From: Phymorhynchus buccinoides
Taxonomy: Eukaryota > Mollusca > Gastropoda > Neogastropoda > Raphitomidae
Direction: 5' to 3'
DNA: 64,000 bases
Assembly: GCA_017654935.2 (NCBI GenBank)
Contig: CM065697.1
Coordinates: forward strand, 52,096,853-52,160,852
This document shows, one piece after another, positions 29,490 through 40,959 of this stretch. Numbering within the stretch: position 1 is the first letter of the stretch; each line of letters opens with the position of its first letter. The translations under genes were made by a program, and so were the position numbers. Under the pieces are notes generated by a model, which ran no database searches, was not told the origin of the DNA, and saw nothing but the letters and a program-made list of their open reading frames with translations.

Positions 29490-29850
29490 AACGCACTGAA
29501 GCTCTAGAGTCTAAAGTAACTCTTGGTTGCGGTAAATTTTGTTTTGATGAAAAGTGTAAATAATAAAATATCAATATTTCTTTAAATCAAAAGTTGCAAA
29601 GAACACTATCGCAAGCTGTAGGCTACTCACTGCAAAAAGATACAGGTCTAGGCTAACACACCAGAAATAACATTTGTTAGGGCTCCCCATTTGGGGGTCC
29701 ATGAAGTACTAAAACTCTAAACGACCCTCTAAAAGTATGTGCACGGGGTCCCAGGGATGCACTAGACACATTCTTGGTAGCATTCAAATAACAACGCAGG
29801 GACCAGCCGTTGACCTGCCTGCATATGTGGAGTGTAGACTGAAGAGATTG
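29490..29850. other. Intergenic sequence, no gene seen
   Basis: Ordinary sequence between the 30-bp minisatellite and a GT repeat. I recognise no feature. Confidence 0.4.
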
Positions 29851-29854
29851 GTGT

Positions 29855-30235
<381 letters not shown>

Positions 30236-30810
30236 GTCTGTCCGTCTCTTCTGTGCTTGTTTAATTTTTATATATATTTACACTTACTCATGTTACTTGT
30301 GTGTCAGCATTGTTCCTATGAATCATGCATGTGATATCTTTATACACTTTTTCCTTATTTTTAGTGTAATGTTATTGGTATTGGTCGCTACTTTTTTGTC
30401 AAACATTTTTTTCTATCTAAGATGTGTGTGTGTGTGTGTGTGTGTGCGTGTGCGTGTGTGTGCGCGTGCGCGCGCGTGTGTGTGTTCGTCTGTCTGTCTG
30501 CGTCTTCTGTGTTTGCTTAACTTTCATATATGTACACTTATTCATTTTATTCATGTTGTCAGCATTGTGTTATGATTTAATAGTGTGATATCTTCTTTAT
30601 ACACTTTTATGACTGCTTTTTATTTATGTTGTTTTGTTTACTGTGATGGTATTTATTCATTTATTTTCTTATAGTATTGTGGACTTTTAGTTTATATCTC
30701 CGTGCGTGCGTGCGTGCGTTAGTGCGTGCGTGCTTGCGTTTTCCAGTGTCACCCCAGTGAACACGCGTGCGTGCGTGCGTGCGTGTGTGTGTGTGTGTAC
30801 GTGTGCGTGC
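30236..30810 (+). repeat. Diverged ~246-bp tandem repeat ending in GT/GCGT runs
   Basis: CTGTCCGTCTCTTCTGTGCT, a CATATATTTACACTTACTCAT-like part, GTCAGCATTGTTCC and GATATCTTTATACAC (30236-30350) are repeated in diverged form from about 30482 to 30610. A GT/GCGC run lies in between and a further GCGT-rich stretch spans 30703-30800. It looks like local duplication around microsatellites. Confidence 0.7.
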
Positions 30811-31097
30811 ATGCGTGCGGGCCTTGTGATGTCTCCAAGTCATGCTTTAATTTTAGTTTGATCATTTAGTCTTAATAATTAATATAATGTTTATAATGTA
30901 TATAATTAACATAATGTTTATAATGACTAATTTAATGTAATATAATGTTTTGTGTCATGATCATCTTTTTACTGTACTTGTTGTCTGTTGTTTGTTTGTC
31001 TGGTGACAGCAGCAAAATTTCCTTTAATGCACTGTTTTAAAAGGACATTACATGATTTGATTGATTGATTGAATAAAGTTTTCCAGTGTCCAGTGTC

Positions 31098-31100
<3 letters not shown>

Positions 31101-31176
<76 letters not shown>

Positions 31177-31267
31177 GTACCTGGATATTCATACTTCAAT
31201 AAGCGACAAATATACAGACAAAAATAATACTTGGAAAATATTAAAGCAAACATTTTAAATCCCCAAG

Positions 31268-31351
<84 letters not shown>
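31101..31351. repeat. (TC)n and (GA)n inverted pair
   Basis: A TC run (about 31101-31173) and a GA run (about 31271-31351) flank about 97 bp of unique sequence. The two arms are complementary, so the strand can fold back over about 70 bp. A G9 run follows the GA arm. Confidence 0.9.
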
Positions 31352-31360
<9 letters not shown>

Positions 31361-31439
31361 TTGTTTTTGTGTTTATTTGTTTATTGTTTATTCATTTGTT
31401 CATTTGTTTTTTATTTCCATTTTTGTTTGCTTGAGACAT

Positions 31440-31880
31440 CAATTTCTTTGAATAATATTTATGTGAACTCCACATTTTTGCCCAAAATCTTTTTACGGAA
31501 AAGTAAACCTCTTGTTTATGTTGCTCTTTCATGTCGTTAGGCCTACGGCCCTAAATGAATATGGGTATTCCAAATAAAACGTAACTTACACCTAGAAGCA
31601 CATAATTATTATGATTAATTTTATCGCCTTTGTTGCTAACAATGTCAGCTTAATTATCAATTAGGACTATTCAATTTAAAAGTATCAGTCGTAATACTAT
31701 GCTAGGCTAGTCTAGTAGTAAGCCTACTGTTGGTGAATCCGCTTTTAAATTAGCGTTTGGATTTTCTAATTTTGATTTAAATAATGACACTAAATATTCA
31801 TTCGTTATCAAAATCATACAAATTTGTCGATTTTCCAATAGTCTAGACTCCAAATTTGATTATTGCTTTAAAATACTTTC
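31440..31880. other. AT-rich sequence, no gene seen
   Basis: No recognisable coding or repeat structure apart from short TAGGCCTA-type motifs. Confidence 0.4.
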
Positions 31881-31883
31881 AAT

Positions 31884-31887
<4 letters not shown>

Positions 31888-31918
<31 letters not shown>

Positions 31919-31990
31919 AATACTAATAATATAATAGGGGATACTTATATAGCGTGATACCCCACATTGGGCTCATCACGCTTTACAACT
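31888..31990 (-). repeat. LINE/SINE 3' tail: AGCGTGAT..ATATAAG then (ATT)n on the minus strand
   Basis: On the minus strand TTGTAAAGCGTGATGAGCCC and GGTATCACGCTATATAAG lead into an ATT-rich run. It is the same architecture as the LINE-1 3' end. No coding part is attached, so it is a 3' fragment or SINE. Confidence 0.6.
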
Positions 31991-31999
31991 GTATAAATG

Positions 32000-32860
32000 C
32001 ATTGCAAATCATTTATATATAAAAAATAAAAAGCACACAGAAAAAACCCCATAATTATGGTTAACAGCATCATATTAAAGTGTCATACATAAAATCACAA
32101 ATTGAATAATATCAGTTAATCTGATTTTGGAGTGTGTCACAGGTCACTTTATAATGTGTGTATACTACTTAATTTTTCTCTTATTTACTTTGGCCTAGGC
32201 TAGTTCTCTTTCTGCCCGAAATGGACATCAGGTTTTGTCTATTAAGTTTCTCCCGCTACTGTGTTAATTCTTTTTTCTTTCTCAGTTTCAAGTTTCTATC
32301 CGAAATCTGTTTCTTCTTGTTTTAGTCTAGGCGTTTTGGCAGTTTCTTAAATTGTGGATTTTGTCCTGTATCACGCCATTTCAAACTTAGTTTTCATTGG
32401 CTTAGGTGTTGCTCCAATTAAATGTGAGTCTCTGAAGCCTAGGCTCGTACTTGAGCTTGAGTTCGTCAAAAAGTTCTTCTGATTATCATTGTTATTCGTC
32501 GCACAGAGGAAAAACTCGATTCTTTAGTCCTCTGTGCGAATACTAGAAATTATATTTCGTTCCTAACCAGTCAAGAGAAAGCTTTAAGTTCACTCCAAAT
32601 TCTATGTTTGTGGGGTGATAACCGGTATCGAGTCAAGAAGAAGCCATGCTGTCTGCCTGAACTGAAGCCAGCAGAGGGTTAGCCATATGCAGCGCTTAGT
32701 TATTAGTGTGTACATTTTGGTGTAATCTTAGCGATATATTTTGGGCATTGGTACTTGTTCACTCTTGTGGGGTGGATGAGTGATTATTAGTGTTAAGCAT
32801 TCATCTCTATTTTTTTTAGGTTCATTCATTTTGGGTGAAGTGAGAAAATTTCAGTTAGGA
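32000..32860. other. AT-rich sequence with one short hairpin
   Basis: No gene was recognised. TCGCACAGAGGA (32499-32510) and TCCTCTGTGCGA (32528-32539) form a perfect 12-bp stem with a 17-nt loop. Confidence 0.5.
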
Positions 32861-32866
32861 TTTAAT

Positions 32867-33240
32867 TGTAATTATAACAGTTGGTGGGAGTTTTAGTTGG
32901 AAAGACAAATCATTATTGTTTAGCACCTTTGTGTGTGATAAGGTTTTGAACTATACTCAAACCATCTGTTCTTTTCTAAATGTAGTCAGTTGTAATTATA
33001 ATAGCTGGTAGGAGTTTTAGTTGGAAAGACAGATCATTACTGTTTAACACCTTTGTGTGTGATCTGGTCTTGAACTATACTCAAACCATCTGTTCTTTGC
33101 TAAGTGTAGTTAATTGTAATTATAATGGTTGGTGGGGGTTTAGTTGGGTAGGTGGGTCACTGCAATAGTTTTGGTGTTTTGTTTGGCACCATTGTATGTG
33201 ATCTGGCCTTGAACTATTCCTGTGCCATCTGTTCTATTTT
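32867..33240 (+). repeat. 124-bp tandem repeat, three copies
   Basis: Units start TGTAATTATAA near 32867, 32991 and 33115, each with GTTGGTGGGAGTTTTAGTTG-like, CACCTTTGTGTGTGAT and CATCTGTTCT parts. The third is the most diverged. It may be the internal repeat of a long terminal repeat or untranslated region, but no coding part adjoins. Confidence 0.88.
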
Positions 33241-33702
33241 TGTTGTTGATATAATAGTGTAAAAGTACAGTTGAAACCGCTTAAGCGGCAGTTGCGTGAA
33301 AGTGAGTTTGCTGTAGGGGGTAAAGGGAGGGAATTTAGTTGATAGGAAATAAATTAGATAAGCTTTTAGTTGTTGCTTTTTTTCTTTTCTTAGATTTTGT
33401 GTTTCAACATTTAATTTTGGATTGGGTCATTGAGTGGAGTTTATATTTTATTATTATTTGGACATTGGTGGTATGTAATTTTTGTAAAGGGGCATTGTTT
33501 ACCTATTGTCTTAAATCGCCTGGGGTTTGTTTATTTGGCGGTTTGATTGTGTGAAAAGAAAATTAATGGTTTGATTTTAAATAAATTGCATTTTGCTTTT
33601 ACGCCTACTTGAAATCATTGTGTTTGTGTTGTTGGGGTGTTAGCTAGAGTGGGTTTACTTTATTTTCATTGTGCACACCCTTCTGGTTCGTGTCAGAGTG
33701 AG

Positions 33703-33799
33703 ATATTGCTTTTATTCTATCCCTCGAGACTTGCTGTTTATCACACTCAGACTTTGTGTGATAAACAGCAAGGCTCGAGAGATAGGTTAAAAGCAATAT
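33703..33799. repeat. 44-bp-arm hairpin with 9-nt loop (MITE or small-RNA precursor-like)
   Basis: Arms 33703-33746 and 33756-33799 pair with four mismatches; the loop is TCAGACTTT. Total length 97 nt. Both duplicates preserve it (54427-54523). Size and small mismatches resemble a miRNA or hairpin-siRNA precursor, but a short foldback transposon is equally possible. Confidence 0.8.
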
Positions 33800-35030
33800 A
33801 TAACTCCAAAATCATAATAACGGATATATACCGATATGTATCAACAGAAAAGCAAGAAAAAGAAACAGGCTCAGATCGGCAGCCAAATGGAAACGCATCC
33901 ATTTTTCACAACAGTGGTCGCAACACACACACTGTAACACGCATTCTTGCGCAAATGAAATAGTTCAACAAAATAGAAAATTTTAACACAAATGTACTTC
34001 ATAAGATGTGGTAACAAAACGTAACGTTTAAAGATAAACACAAACAGAAGCAACGAACTGAAACACTAACGACAATTGCTGTTATTTTAACTTGTAAACA
34101 CCAACAATAAAACGTACACATAACGAGAGCGAGTCAATTTCAGCACACCGTGAAAAAGAGGGGAGTCAGCTTTGACAAGAACGATCACAGGCCCCGAAAA
34201 CACGCTTCTTTTTTTTCTTTTTCTAATGAAGGTGTGGTAGCTCTTCGCACAGGTTCAGTTGGCTCATTTTTATTTCTGGACTGAAGATGAATTCGAGCTG
34301 TTTTGCGACAGTACTGCGTCTACATTATCAACATGGATTCTCCCTGTGCCAAAATTGCACAGCTCGAATCGTCTGCTAATATCGACGTGGTCATGGAGTT
34401 GAGTAGCCTAGGCCTAGCCTAGATCCATGGCTAGATTTTTCAAGTGGCACGCACAGAATGGTTTGTGTAGATATGTGACATCTGGTACTGTTGATTCATT
34501 CGAACCATGAATTTTCGTTGTGTACTAGCATTAAATGTTGTCGTCAGCGCTGAATGAATCCTAGGGGTAGCACTGCACAGCTTGTCAAATTCTGCGTTTG
34601 GTAGGAACAGCTCGCGTTGCAAGACGGTAATGCTATGTCAAGCCGTGAGATATATAACTGTGACGTCAAGTTTCTAATAGCAACTGTGTATTCTTACACC
34701 TTTTCTCACGCGCGTTTACACTAAGCCTATGGGTTAATGTATGCAAATTATATCTCTGTATATTGTTTTATATATCATGCTTGCAGGCCTCTTTGGCACT
34801 ACTTGCATATCGGTATATAAACATTTATCAATTAAGACAATATAAAACGGCAGGTCACACAGAAACTGGAAAATATACAACTTTTAAAATATGACTGCAC
34901 AGAAACAACAATACAATAACATACAGTACACTTTCATGCCAACACCCACACCCACAGGCGCACGCACACACACACACAGATGGACGCTGTTGATTGACCG
35001 CGAGACCAAAACACGGTCAAGCCAACGGCA
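33800..35030. other. Mostly unique sequence, no gene recognised
   Basis: It contains a perfect cAMP-response-element-type octamer TGACGTCA at 34661-34668 close to TATATAA (34651), and AGGCCTAGCCTAG near 34410. Short frames on either strand are not recognisable. Whether this is a promoter cannot be judged from sequence alone. Confidence 0.35.
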
Positions 35031-35037
35031 GAGAGGA

Positions 35038-35141
35038 GGGGGGGGGGGGGGGGGGGGAGTTAGAGAGACAGGCAGAGACAGACAGACAAACACAGAGAGT
35101 GTGTGAGTGTGACATAAACAGAGAGTGTGTGAGTGTGACAT

Positions 35142-35204
<63 letters not shown>
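35038..35204 (+). repeat. Poly-G tract and (GA)n microsatellite
   Basis: About 19 G at 35039-35057, a twice-repeated GAGTGTGTGAGTGTGACATA segment (35096-35140), then a GA run to about 35203. On the minus strand the CT run may be the simple tail of LINE-2. Confidence 0.85.
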
Positions 35205-35206
<2 letters not shown>

Positions 35207-35510
35207 CAAATGTTTTATTGAGGGTAAAAAGGATAAGCTACAATAGCTTCTTTACACCTTGCCCTCTCACTCACACATTCATACCATGCATCAATCAAAG
35301 AACATTTGACATAAAACAATCAAGTCAAGAAAATGGAACAAAAAATTGGCACATGAAATAATTGAAAAAGATATCAAAAATGGGAATTAAAGCAAACATG
35401 GGTAATACTTAACAATGGTGAACTTGAATTGGTAGTTTAAATTGAGTACGAAAAAATGGAAACAATTTTGAGACAATGACAATTTTTCAGAATAAAACCA
35501 CTTTTATGGA

Positions 35511-35591
<81 letters not shown>

Positions 35592-35639
35592 AGAGAGAGA
35601 GAGAGAGAGAGAGAGGCAGAAAGCCAGGGACAGAGAGAG

Positions 35640-37353
35640 ACAAGACAGAAGGGCGTGGCATAGACTGTTAGTTGGGAAAATACAGCCAGAAGAGGTGAAT
35701 TTTCAATGCTCTTTTCAAAGAAGACTGATGGGATTTCGCGGACAGGTTTTGGAAGATAGTTCCACTGAGTTGGAGCAGGGAGGGAGAAAGCTCTTTCTCC
35801 AAAGGACTTTGTTCGGACTTTTGGAATGCAGAGGGTGAAGTGGTCAGTTGAAGAACGAAGAGATCGAGCGGGAGAGCAAACAGATAGAAGGTTTGAAATG
35901 TAAGCTGGGGAAGATCCTGAGAAGAATTTGTGGGAAAGTATTGACAGTTTGTATTTGATGCGTGCCTCAATAGGAAGCCAATGTAGGGACTGCAGTAAAG
36001 GAGTGATATCATCTCTTTTTTTCGCCTTGAACACAAGCCTCGCGGCCGAATTTTGGACTCTTTGAAGTTTATCTATGCAATGTTTTGGACACCCAGCCAG
36101 GAGAGCATTGCCATAGTCCAAACCTAGACAGAACCAGAGAACAGATCAAGATTTTTGTTGCTGAGACTGTAAGGTAATGACGGATAGAACTTATCTGACG
36201 GAGAGCTACATATGCAGATTTACAGACATGAGAAGTGTACTTGTCAAAAGACATGTCATCAGAGAATATGCATCCTAGATTGCGTAAAGGAGGAGAACTC
36301 AATGTTGTAGTTTCCTACACGGACAGTGGCTGGTTTGAGACAGTTAGAGAAGGATCTTTCTGTGTGCATGAGAAGGGCTACGGTTTTATCATCATTTAAC
36401 TTCAATTTATGCTGAGTCATCCAAGACTTAACCTGGGTGGTGCAACTTTGCATGTTTTGCCAGGCATGTTCTATTTTTGATGGATGAGATGACTTGTAAA
36501 GATGGTTATCGTCTGCAAATGACTGATCTGAAATGGAGTGCTTTTCAATGAGTGTGTGTAAGGGTTTTGTATACATAATGAATAGAATATGGCCAAGCAC
36601 TGATTCCTGGGGTACACCAAAAGCCAGCGCTTTTGCATCTGATGAAAAATCGTCAATGAAAACAGACTGTGTGCGATATGTTAAGTAACTCTGAAACCAA
36701 GATAGAGCTGTACCAGTAATTCCATAATGGTGGTGGAGATTGCTAATGAGCATAGAATGATCAATTATGTCAAAGGCGCGCAGTGCTTAAGTCTAGCAAT
36801 GTCAGAAGGGATACATCACCACGGTCGAGAGCAAGGAGAATATCATTTGTCACTTTAAGCAGTGCTGTTTCAGTACTATGAGAGGGTTGGTAAGCGGACT
36901 GGTTGGGGGAGATAAGTGAGTGTGCATTCAAGTGTTCAAATAGCTGTTCAAGGACAATCTTTTCAATTACTTTAAGCAAAACTGGCAACTTGGACACAGG
37001 GCGGTAGTGTTTTAATTCATTTGGGTTCACAGGTTTCTTTAAGAGGGGTTTAACTGCTGCTATCTTGAACAATGATGGAAAATGACCAGATGACAGACTT
37101 TCATTGACAATGGATGTGAGGGTAGGGAGCAGTTCATCAAGACACTCAATCAGCAATGGGGTAGGGATGGGGTCAAGAGGACAAGCGGTTGGTTTAGCAT
37201 TTAGAATTATGTTTCTAAGATCACTGGGGGGGAACAGGGCAAAACACATCAAATTTAAAGCCCAGCTGTATCACAGTATTATCACACATTTCCAATGAAG
37301 AACTGCTGATTTGGTCAAGATTAAAACGAATGTCTGAAATCTTCGTTGCAAAA
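35640..37353 (-). pseudogene. LINE-2 reverse transcriptase region, several frameshifts
   Basis: Consecutive frames give FATKISDIRFNLDQ, the RT start KIAAVKPLLKKPV, HYRPVSKLPVLLKVIEK, STETALLKVTNDIL and LLTLLDLSTA. They continue in another frame with IDHSMLISNL, LAFGVPQESVLGHILFIMYT (PQG is PQE) and SFADDN (catalytic FADD). The C-terminal HWLPIEARIKYKLS and FGERAFSLPAPTQWNYLP follow. The altered PQE plus frameshifts imply loss of function. In copy 2 the 36295 frameshift is absent owing to a small indel difference. Confidence 0.85.
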
Positions 37354-37355
37354 TA

Positions 37356-38909
37356 CAGTACTCCCCGTTTATAGTAAACTCGGTTATAAGAAATTTCGGT
37401 TACAGTAAAGGAAAGCACTGGTTCCCGGCCAAAGGTCTACTGTTTTATTACTAAATAGACCTCGGATAGTAGCAACTCGGTTATAATTTTAAAAAAACTG
37501 CTATAGTAAAGTTACTTTTGGTTCCCCACAGGACTGGCTCCTCGGTTACAATAAAAAAAAATGTAATGTCCTCTTCGTGACCTTTGTAAATACGTCACTA
37601 ATGTATGCGTCACAGTCTCACCACTCCTCCCACCCACCCATAATAACAACTGGGTTATAATTAAAATTAAAAAAAACTCCTATAGTAAAGTCATTTGTGG
37701 TTCCTCTTCGTTACAATAAAAAAAAATTGTCCTCTTCCTGACCTTTGTAAATACGTCATCAATGTATACGTCACAGTCTCACTACTCCCTCTACCCACCT
37801 TCAACGAAATTGAAAGGCACTCAAAAACATGTTTATTTCCCCTCATTACTTAGTGGAAAAAAATGAATCCGAAAAAAAAAATATATATACAGCCGAATCC
37901 GCTTATAAGAAAACTCGCTTACAATGAAGCAAAAACATTTCCCTGCTGAACTTCTTCTTTCTTATCTATGATCAAAACTGGGATATAAGAAACTCGCTTA
38001 TAAGAAAACTTGGTTATAAGCAAGCAATTTTTTTCTCCCATCCGCAATGGAAACTTGGATATAAGAAAATTATTTCATACAAGAGAGTTGGTTTGCAGTT
38101 CATTTTCTTATAAGCGAGTTCTATTTACTTATAAGCGAATTACCATTGACAACATTTTCTTAAAGATCACGGGTTCCACCTGTTTTCCTTCTTATAGCTG
38201 GTACAAAATCTTGTTTTGACCAGGTTTGACTCCCATACAAATGCCCCCAAATTGAAAACGAAACATCATTTTAAAGAGCAGCCTCAATTTGAAGTTGGGG
38301 GAATTTGTATGTGGGTCACAGCTACCCAGAAAAAACCCAAGGGATTTAATTGTGTTGGGTCAGTGTGTCTTTAAAAGTGAGTTGGACCTGAACTGAAAGG
38401 ATGTTCCGAGAAAATTGAAGTCGTTCCAAAAAGGGAAAGTTTACATCAAACCAATTGTGTCACAGACATTCTAAACAGTACAGGCACTAGATTACAAGAC
38501 TAATTGAGTTGTTTTTGTTCCTTTATTCCATACTTTCCTTCAGTATTCTGTGCAAAATAAATGTTGAGCAAAAGAAAAAAATATGAGTACTTTTGTGTTG
38601 GTGATAGAGAGACAAGGGAAAAAACTTCAAAATGTTTTCTTATATCTGAGTTTTGGATATAAGAAAACTTGGATAAACAAAACATCATCTCCCTTCGATT
38701 TTCTTATAACCGAGTTTTGCTGTATTTTGATTTGATGATGGGTTTATATTTAGTATTTTACGTTAGCTTTGACTTTGAAAAACGTCATCGGATAAGATAA
38801 AAAATACCATCAAAACTTTACTATATCCGAACATCGTTTATAAGAAAAACCTGTTATAGTAAAGGAAAAGCCTTGCTCCCCTGCACTTTACTATAAGCGG
38901 GGTGCACTG
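37356..38909. mobile_element. Pogo-like non-autonomous element (1554 bp) inserted in LINE-2, TA duplication
   Basis: Terminal repeats CAGTACTCCCCGTTTATAGT and (reverse complement) CAGTGCACCCCGCTTATAGT are flanked by TA (37354-37355 and 38910-38911). Removing the element with one TA restores the LINE-2 frame (SDY to FATKI), so the insertion boundaries are certain. The inside has many TTATAAGAAAACTCGCTTAT-like motifs and diverged GGTTATAA repeats in both directions, suggesting repeated self-nesting. No transposase was seen. Near 38255-38295 it contains the GAGGCTGC module shared with 20190-20230 and 20570-20615. Confidence 0.93.
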
Positions 38910-38911
38910 TA

Positions 38912-40196
38912 GTCACTAAACGTCTTTGGAAGTTCATTTAGGGGATACAAAGTGGGGAGGGGTGATGACTTGCCTTTGCCCATGAGTCTGCCACACACAT
39001 TATATAAATGCCTGACCGACGTACTACCCGAAATCTGAGCACTATAGTAGGATGTTTTTGCCTTCTCAACAATGTCTGTGACCTTCTGTTTGGCAATGTC
39101 AAAGGTCTGTTTAAAAACAGTCAGAGTGGACCTGACCATCTGCCTCTCAGCCCGCCGTCTCTCCTGCTTTGCCTCCCTGAGCTCTTCTCTGACACAGGGG
39201 TACCATGGGGAGCAGTGTCCAGTCCTCACCCTGCAATTTTTGACCGGAGCATGTTTGTCCAGCACAGCACAAAGCGTAGAGTTCAGTTGCTCCACAGAGG
39301 GGCAGGTGTCTGGGGCTACAGACAGAGCAATGTCTTTCTTGAAGACCTCTTTGTCTAAGGCACGTAGGTTACGAGTCTCTTTGTACACAACATATACTGG
39401 GGGACTTGGTAGACTGATATTACAAATGACACAGAAATGATCGGAACTAAGCTCTTGAGTAACTATAGTGGACTGAACGATGTTTTCTTCAGGTCGATGC
39501 ATAATCCAGTCGATGATGTGACCCCGATTGTGAGTAGGTTGACTTACAGACTGACTAAAACTGAACATACTTAAAAGATCGATCATTTTGGCAGTAGATG
39601 AGCGCTGGGGTTGATCAAAATGAACATTTACATCACCAAGAATGACAGTGCGAGCAGTTTTATTATTGACATCATCAAGCAATTCCGGAAATTCGTGAAG
39701 AAACACAGAGTCTGACAGCTTATTTTTGCTACTGGGAAAAGTCCTATATAAACACCAGAAATGAACAGTTAAAATAATCTTGTTGTTGTGATGAATAAAC
39801 TAGTTGAAAAACTTCGAATGATGTGTGGGGGAAGAGGAAGGTACCGGTAGTATTGACTGCAATGTAATTCGCCAAACTGTCCCTGTACACAACAGCCAGA
39901 CCCCCACCATGGTGAGAGCGTGGGAACAATTTGACAGAATATCTATGTGGGGCAAGATCGACACACTTTCCTTCATCACCCTTCTGTTTAAACCAAGTTT
40001 CTAGTAAAAACATGATGTCAATGTCGTTATCTAAAATAAATTCACACACAGCCGTCCGTTTTTCTTTAGGGCCAAGTGACTGGGCATTGAAGAAGGAAAT
40101 GCGGAAATGTTCGTTAGTGTGGCGTGCGGTGGTGTTTGAAAGAGGGATAGAAATGAGATTGGGGGAGATCGTATGAAAACGCTTGCATTTTTTCAC
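38912..40196 (-). pseudogene. LINE-2 endonuclease region, one frameshift
   Basis: The first frame (40196-39744) carries ISFFNAQSLGPKEKRTAV and MFLLETWFKQKGDEGKC, the APE catalytic ETW. The second (39706-38891 track, real to 38912) carries VILGDVNVHFDQ (GDVN where GDFN is usual), HNRGHIIDW, LSSDHF and KQERRRAERQMVRS. The join near 39710-39745 needs a frame change. The order and spacing of motifs match LINE-1's endonuclease. Confidence 0.85.
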
Positions 40197-40204
40197 ACAT
40201 TGAA

Positions 40205-40645
40205 GTCGATCAACACACAGAGATAAATCAGGCTGAGAGTAACGCGAAGCAACAGAGTTTTGTGTTTGGAATGCTGACTGTTAGGGTGTAGTTTCACAAT
40301 TCCGAATGGAAACCGCAGTTTTGATTACCAACCGTGATCGTAGAGAGCGGATTGGTAATGTTTTCAGTCGTGTCTGAGGTGGTGTTTGTATGTATCCTCT
40401 CTAGCGTTTGAACGGATGGACTTAGGGTGCTCAAATTTTGCATGCGGGTAGGTAGTAGGAAGATCTAGGCCAAGTTCGATAATGAAGGTCATGGGTCAAA
40501 GGTCAAGGTCACTGGAGCCGAAAACGCTGCCGAAAGCTGGCCAGTTGCTTCCCCTTGCAAACTTTATATTTGTATAGGTTACGTTTCTAGCTGGCCAGTT
40601 GCTTCCCCTTGCAAACTTTATATTTGTATAGGTTACCTTTATTTT
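40205..40645. repeat. AGGTCA repeat unit plus 54-bp direct duplication
   Basis: The stretch near 40290-40370 resembles, in reverse complement, 8325-8375. A unit with AAGGTCATGGGTCAAAGGTC and AAGGTCA spans 40484-40511. AGCTGGCCAGTTGCTTCCCC and the following bases occur at 40535 and again at 40589 (54-bp period). No gene. Confidence 0.7.
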
Positions 40646-40891
40646 CTAAATAATGGTAACAGATACAAACGTGAAATTTTGGAAATATGTACAGAATATA
40701 CAGGACTAACACCTACAAAAGTTTCAAAGCGTCCACTTTATTAGTTTTGAAATCTTTGAATTTTAAAATAAATGCATGTTTTGTCAAGCCACATACTCAT
40801 AGAGCATTTTTTGCTCTATAAATAGACCATATTACACTTCTATTTCATCGTTAGGACGTAAAACACCATTTTCGTCGTTCTATTTCATCGC

Positions 40892-40957
40892 ATCTGTTCT
40901 TATCAGTTTAATATCTGATCTGATACGCTCCCTATCCGGGGGGCTTCGATATTAAAC
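40892..40957 (+). pseudogene. U2 snRNA-derived fragment
   Basis: From ATCTGTTCTTATCAGTTTAA onward, 28 consecutive bases match the conserved U2 snRNA segment just 3' of the branch-point recognition sequence. After a 5-nt duplication (CTGAT), ACG, CCCTATCCGGGG and ATATTAAA-like sequence continue the stem-loop IIb region. The branch-point GUAGUA, the 5' stem-loop I and the 3' half are missing, so it is a non-functional retro-fragment or the head of an snRNA-derived SINE. Family recognition is from the well-known U2 consensus. Confidence 0.78.
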
Positions 40958-40959
40958 CT

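Larger units (their letters stand above)
35205..40200 (-). mobile_element. LINE-2: L2/CR1-type retrotransposon, frameshifted and split by a pogo-like insertion
   Basis: On the minus strand the endonuclease region (40196-38912) and RT region (37353-35640) are one ORF2 separated by the 37356-38909 insertion. The 3' part includes a GA tract (35514-35625) and an AATAAAACATTTGTA-type end near 35205-35225. The protein resembles LINE-1 but is a different family. Several frameshifts (near 39740, 36770, 36295 and 36120) show it is dead in both copies. Confidence 0.85.

Noticed and set aside
29299..29574. 91-aa frame with FKAGQAWPCL repeats
   Set aside because: The 30-bp repeat keeps any frame open; no homology or start evidence.
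33339..33554. 71-aa hydrophobic frame (IILDWVIEWSLYFIII type)
   Set aside because: T-rich DNA reads as hydrophobic residues; no homology, no partner exons.
34333..34420. Short frame starting MDSPCAKIAQLESSANIDVV as a first exon
   Set aside because: No convincing splice donor after it and no recognised protein; left unannotated.
34661..34668. TGACGTCA as a functional CRE promoter
   Set aside because: An 8-bp match alone is weak and no transcript start or gene adjoins.
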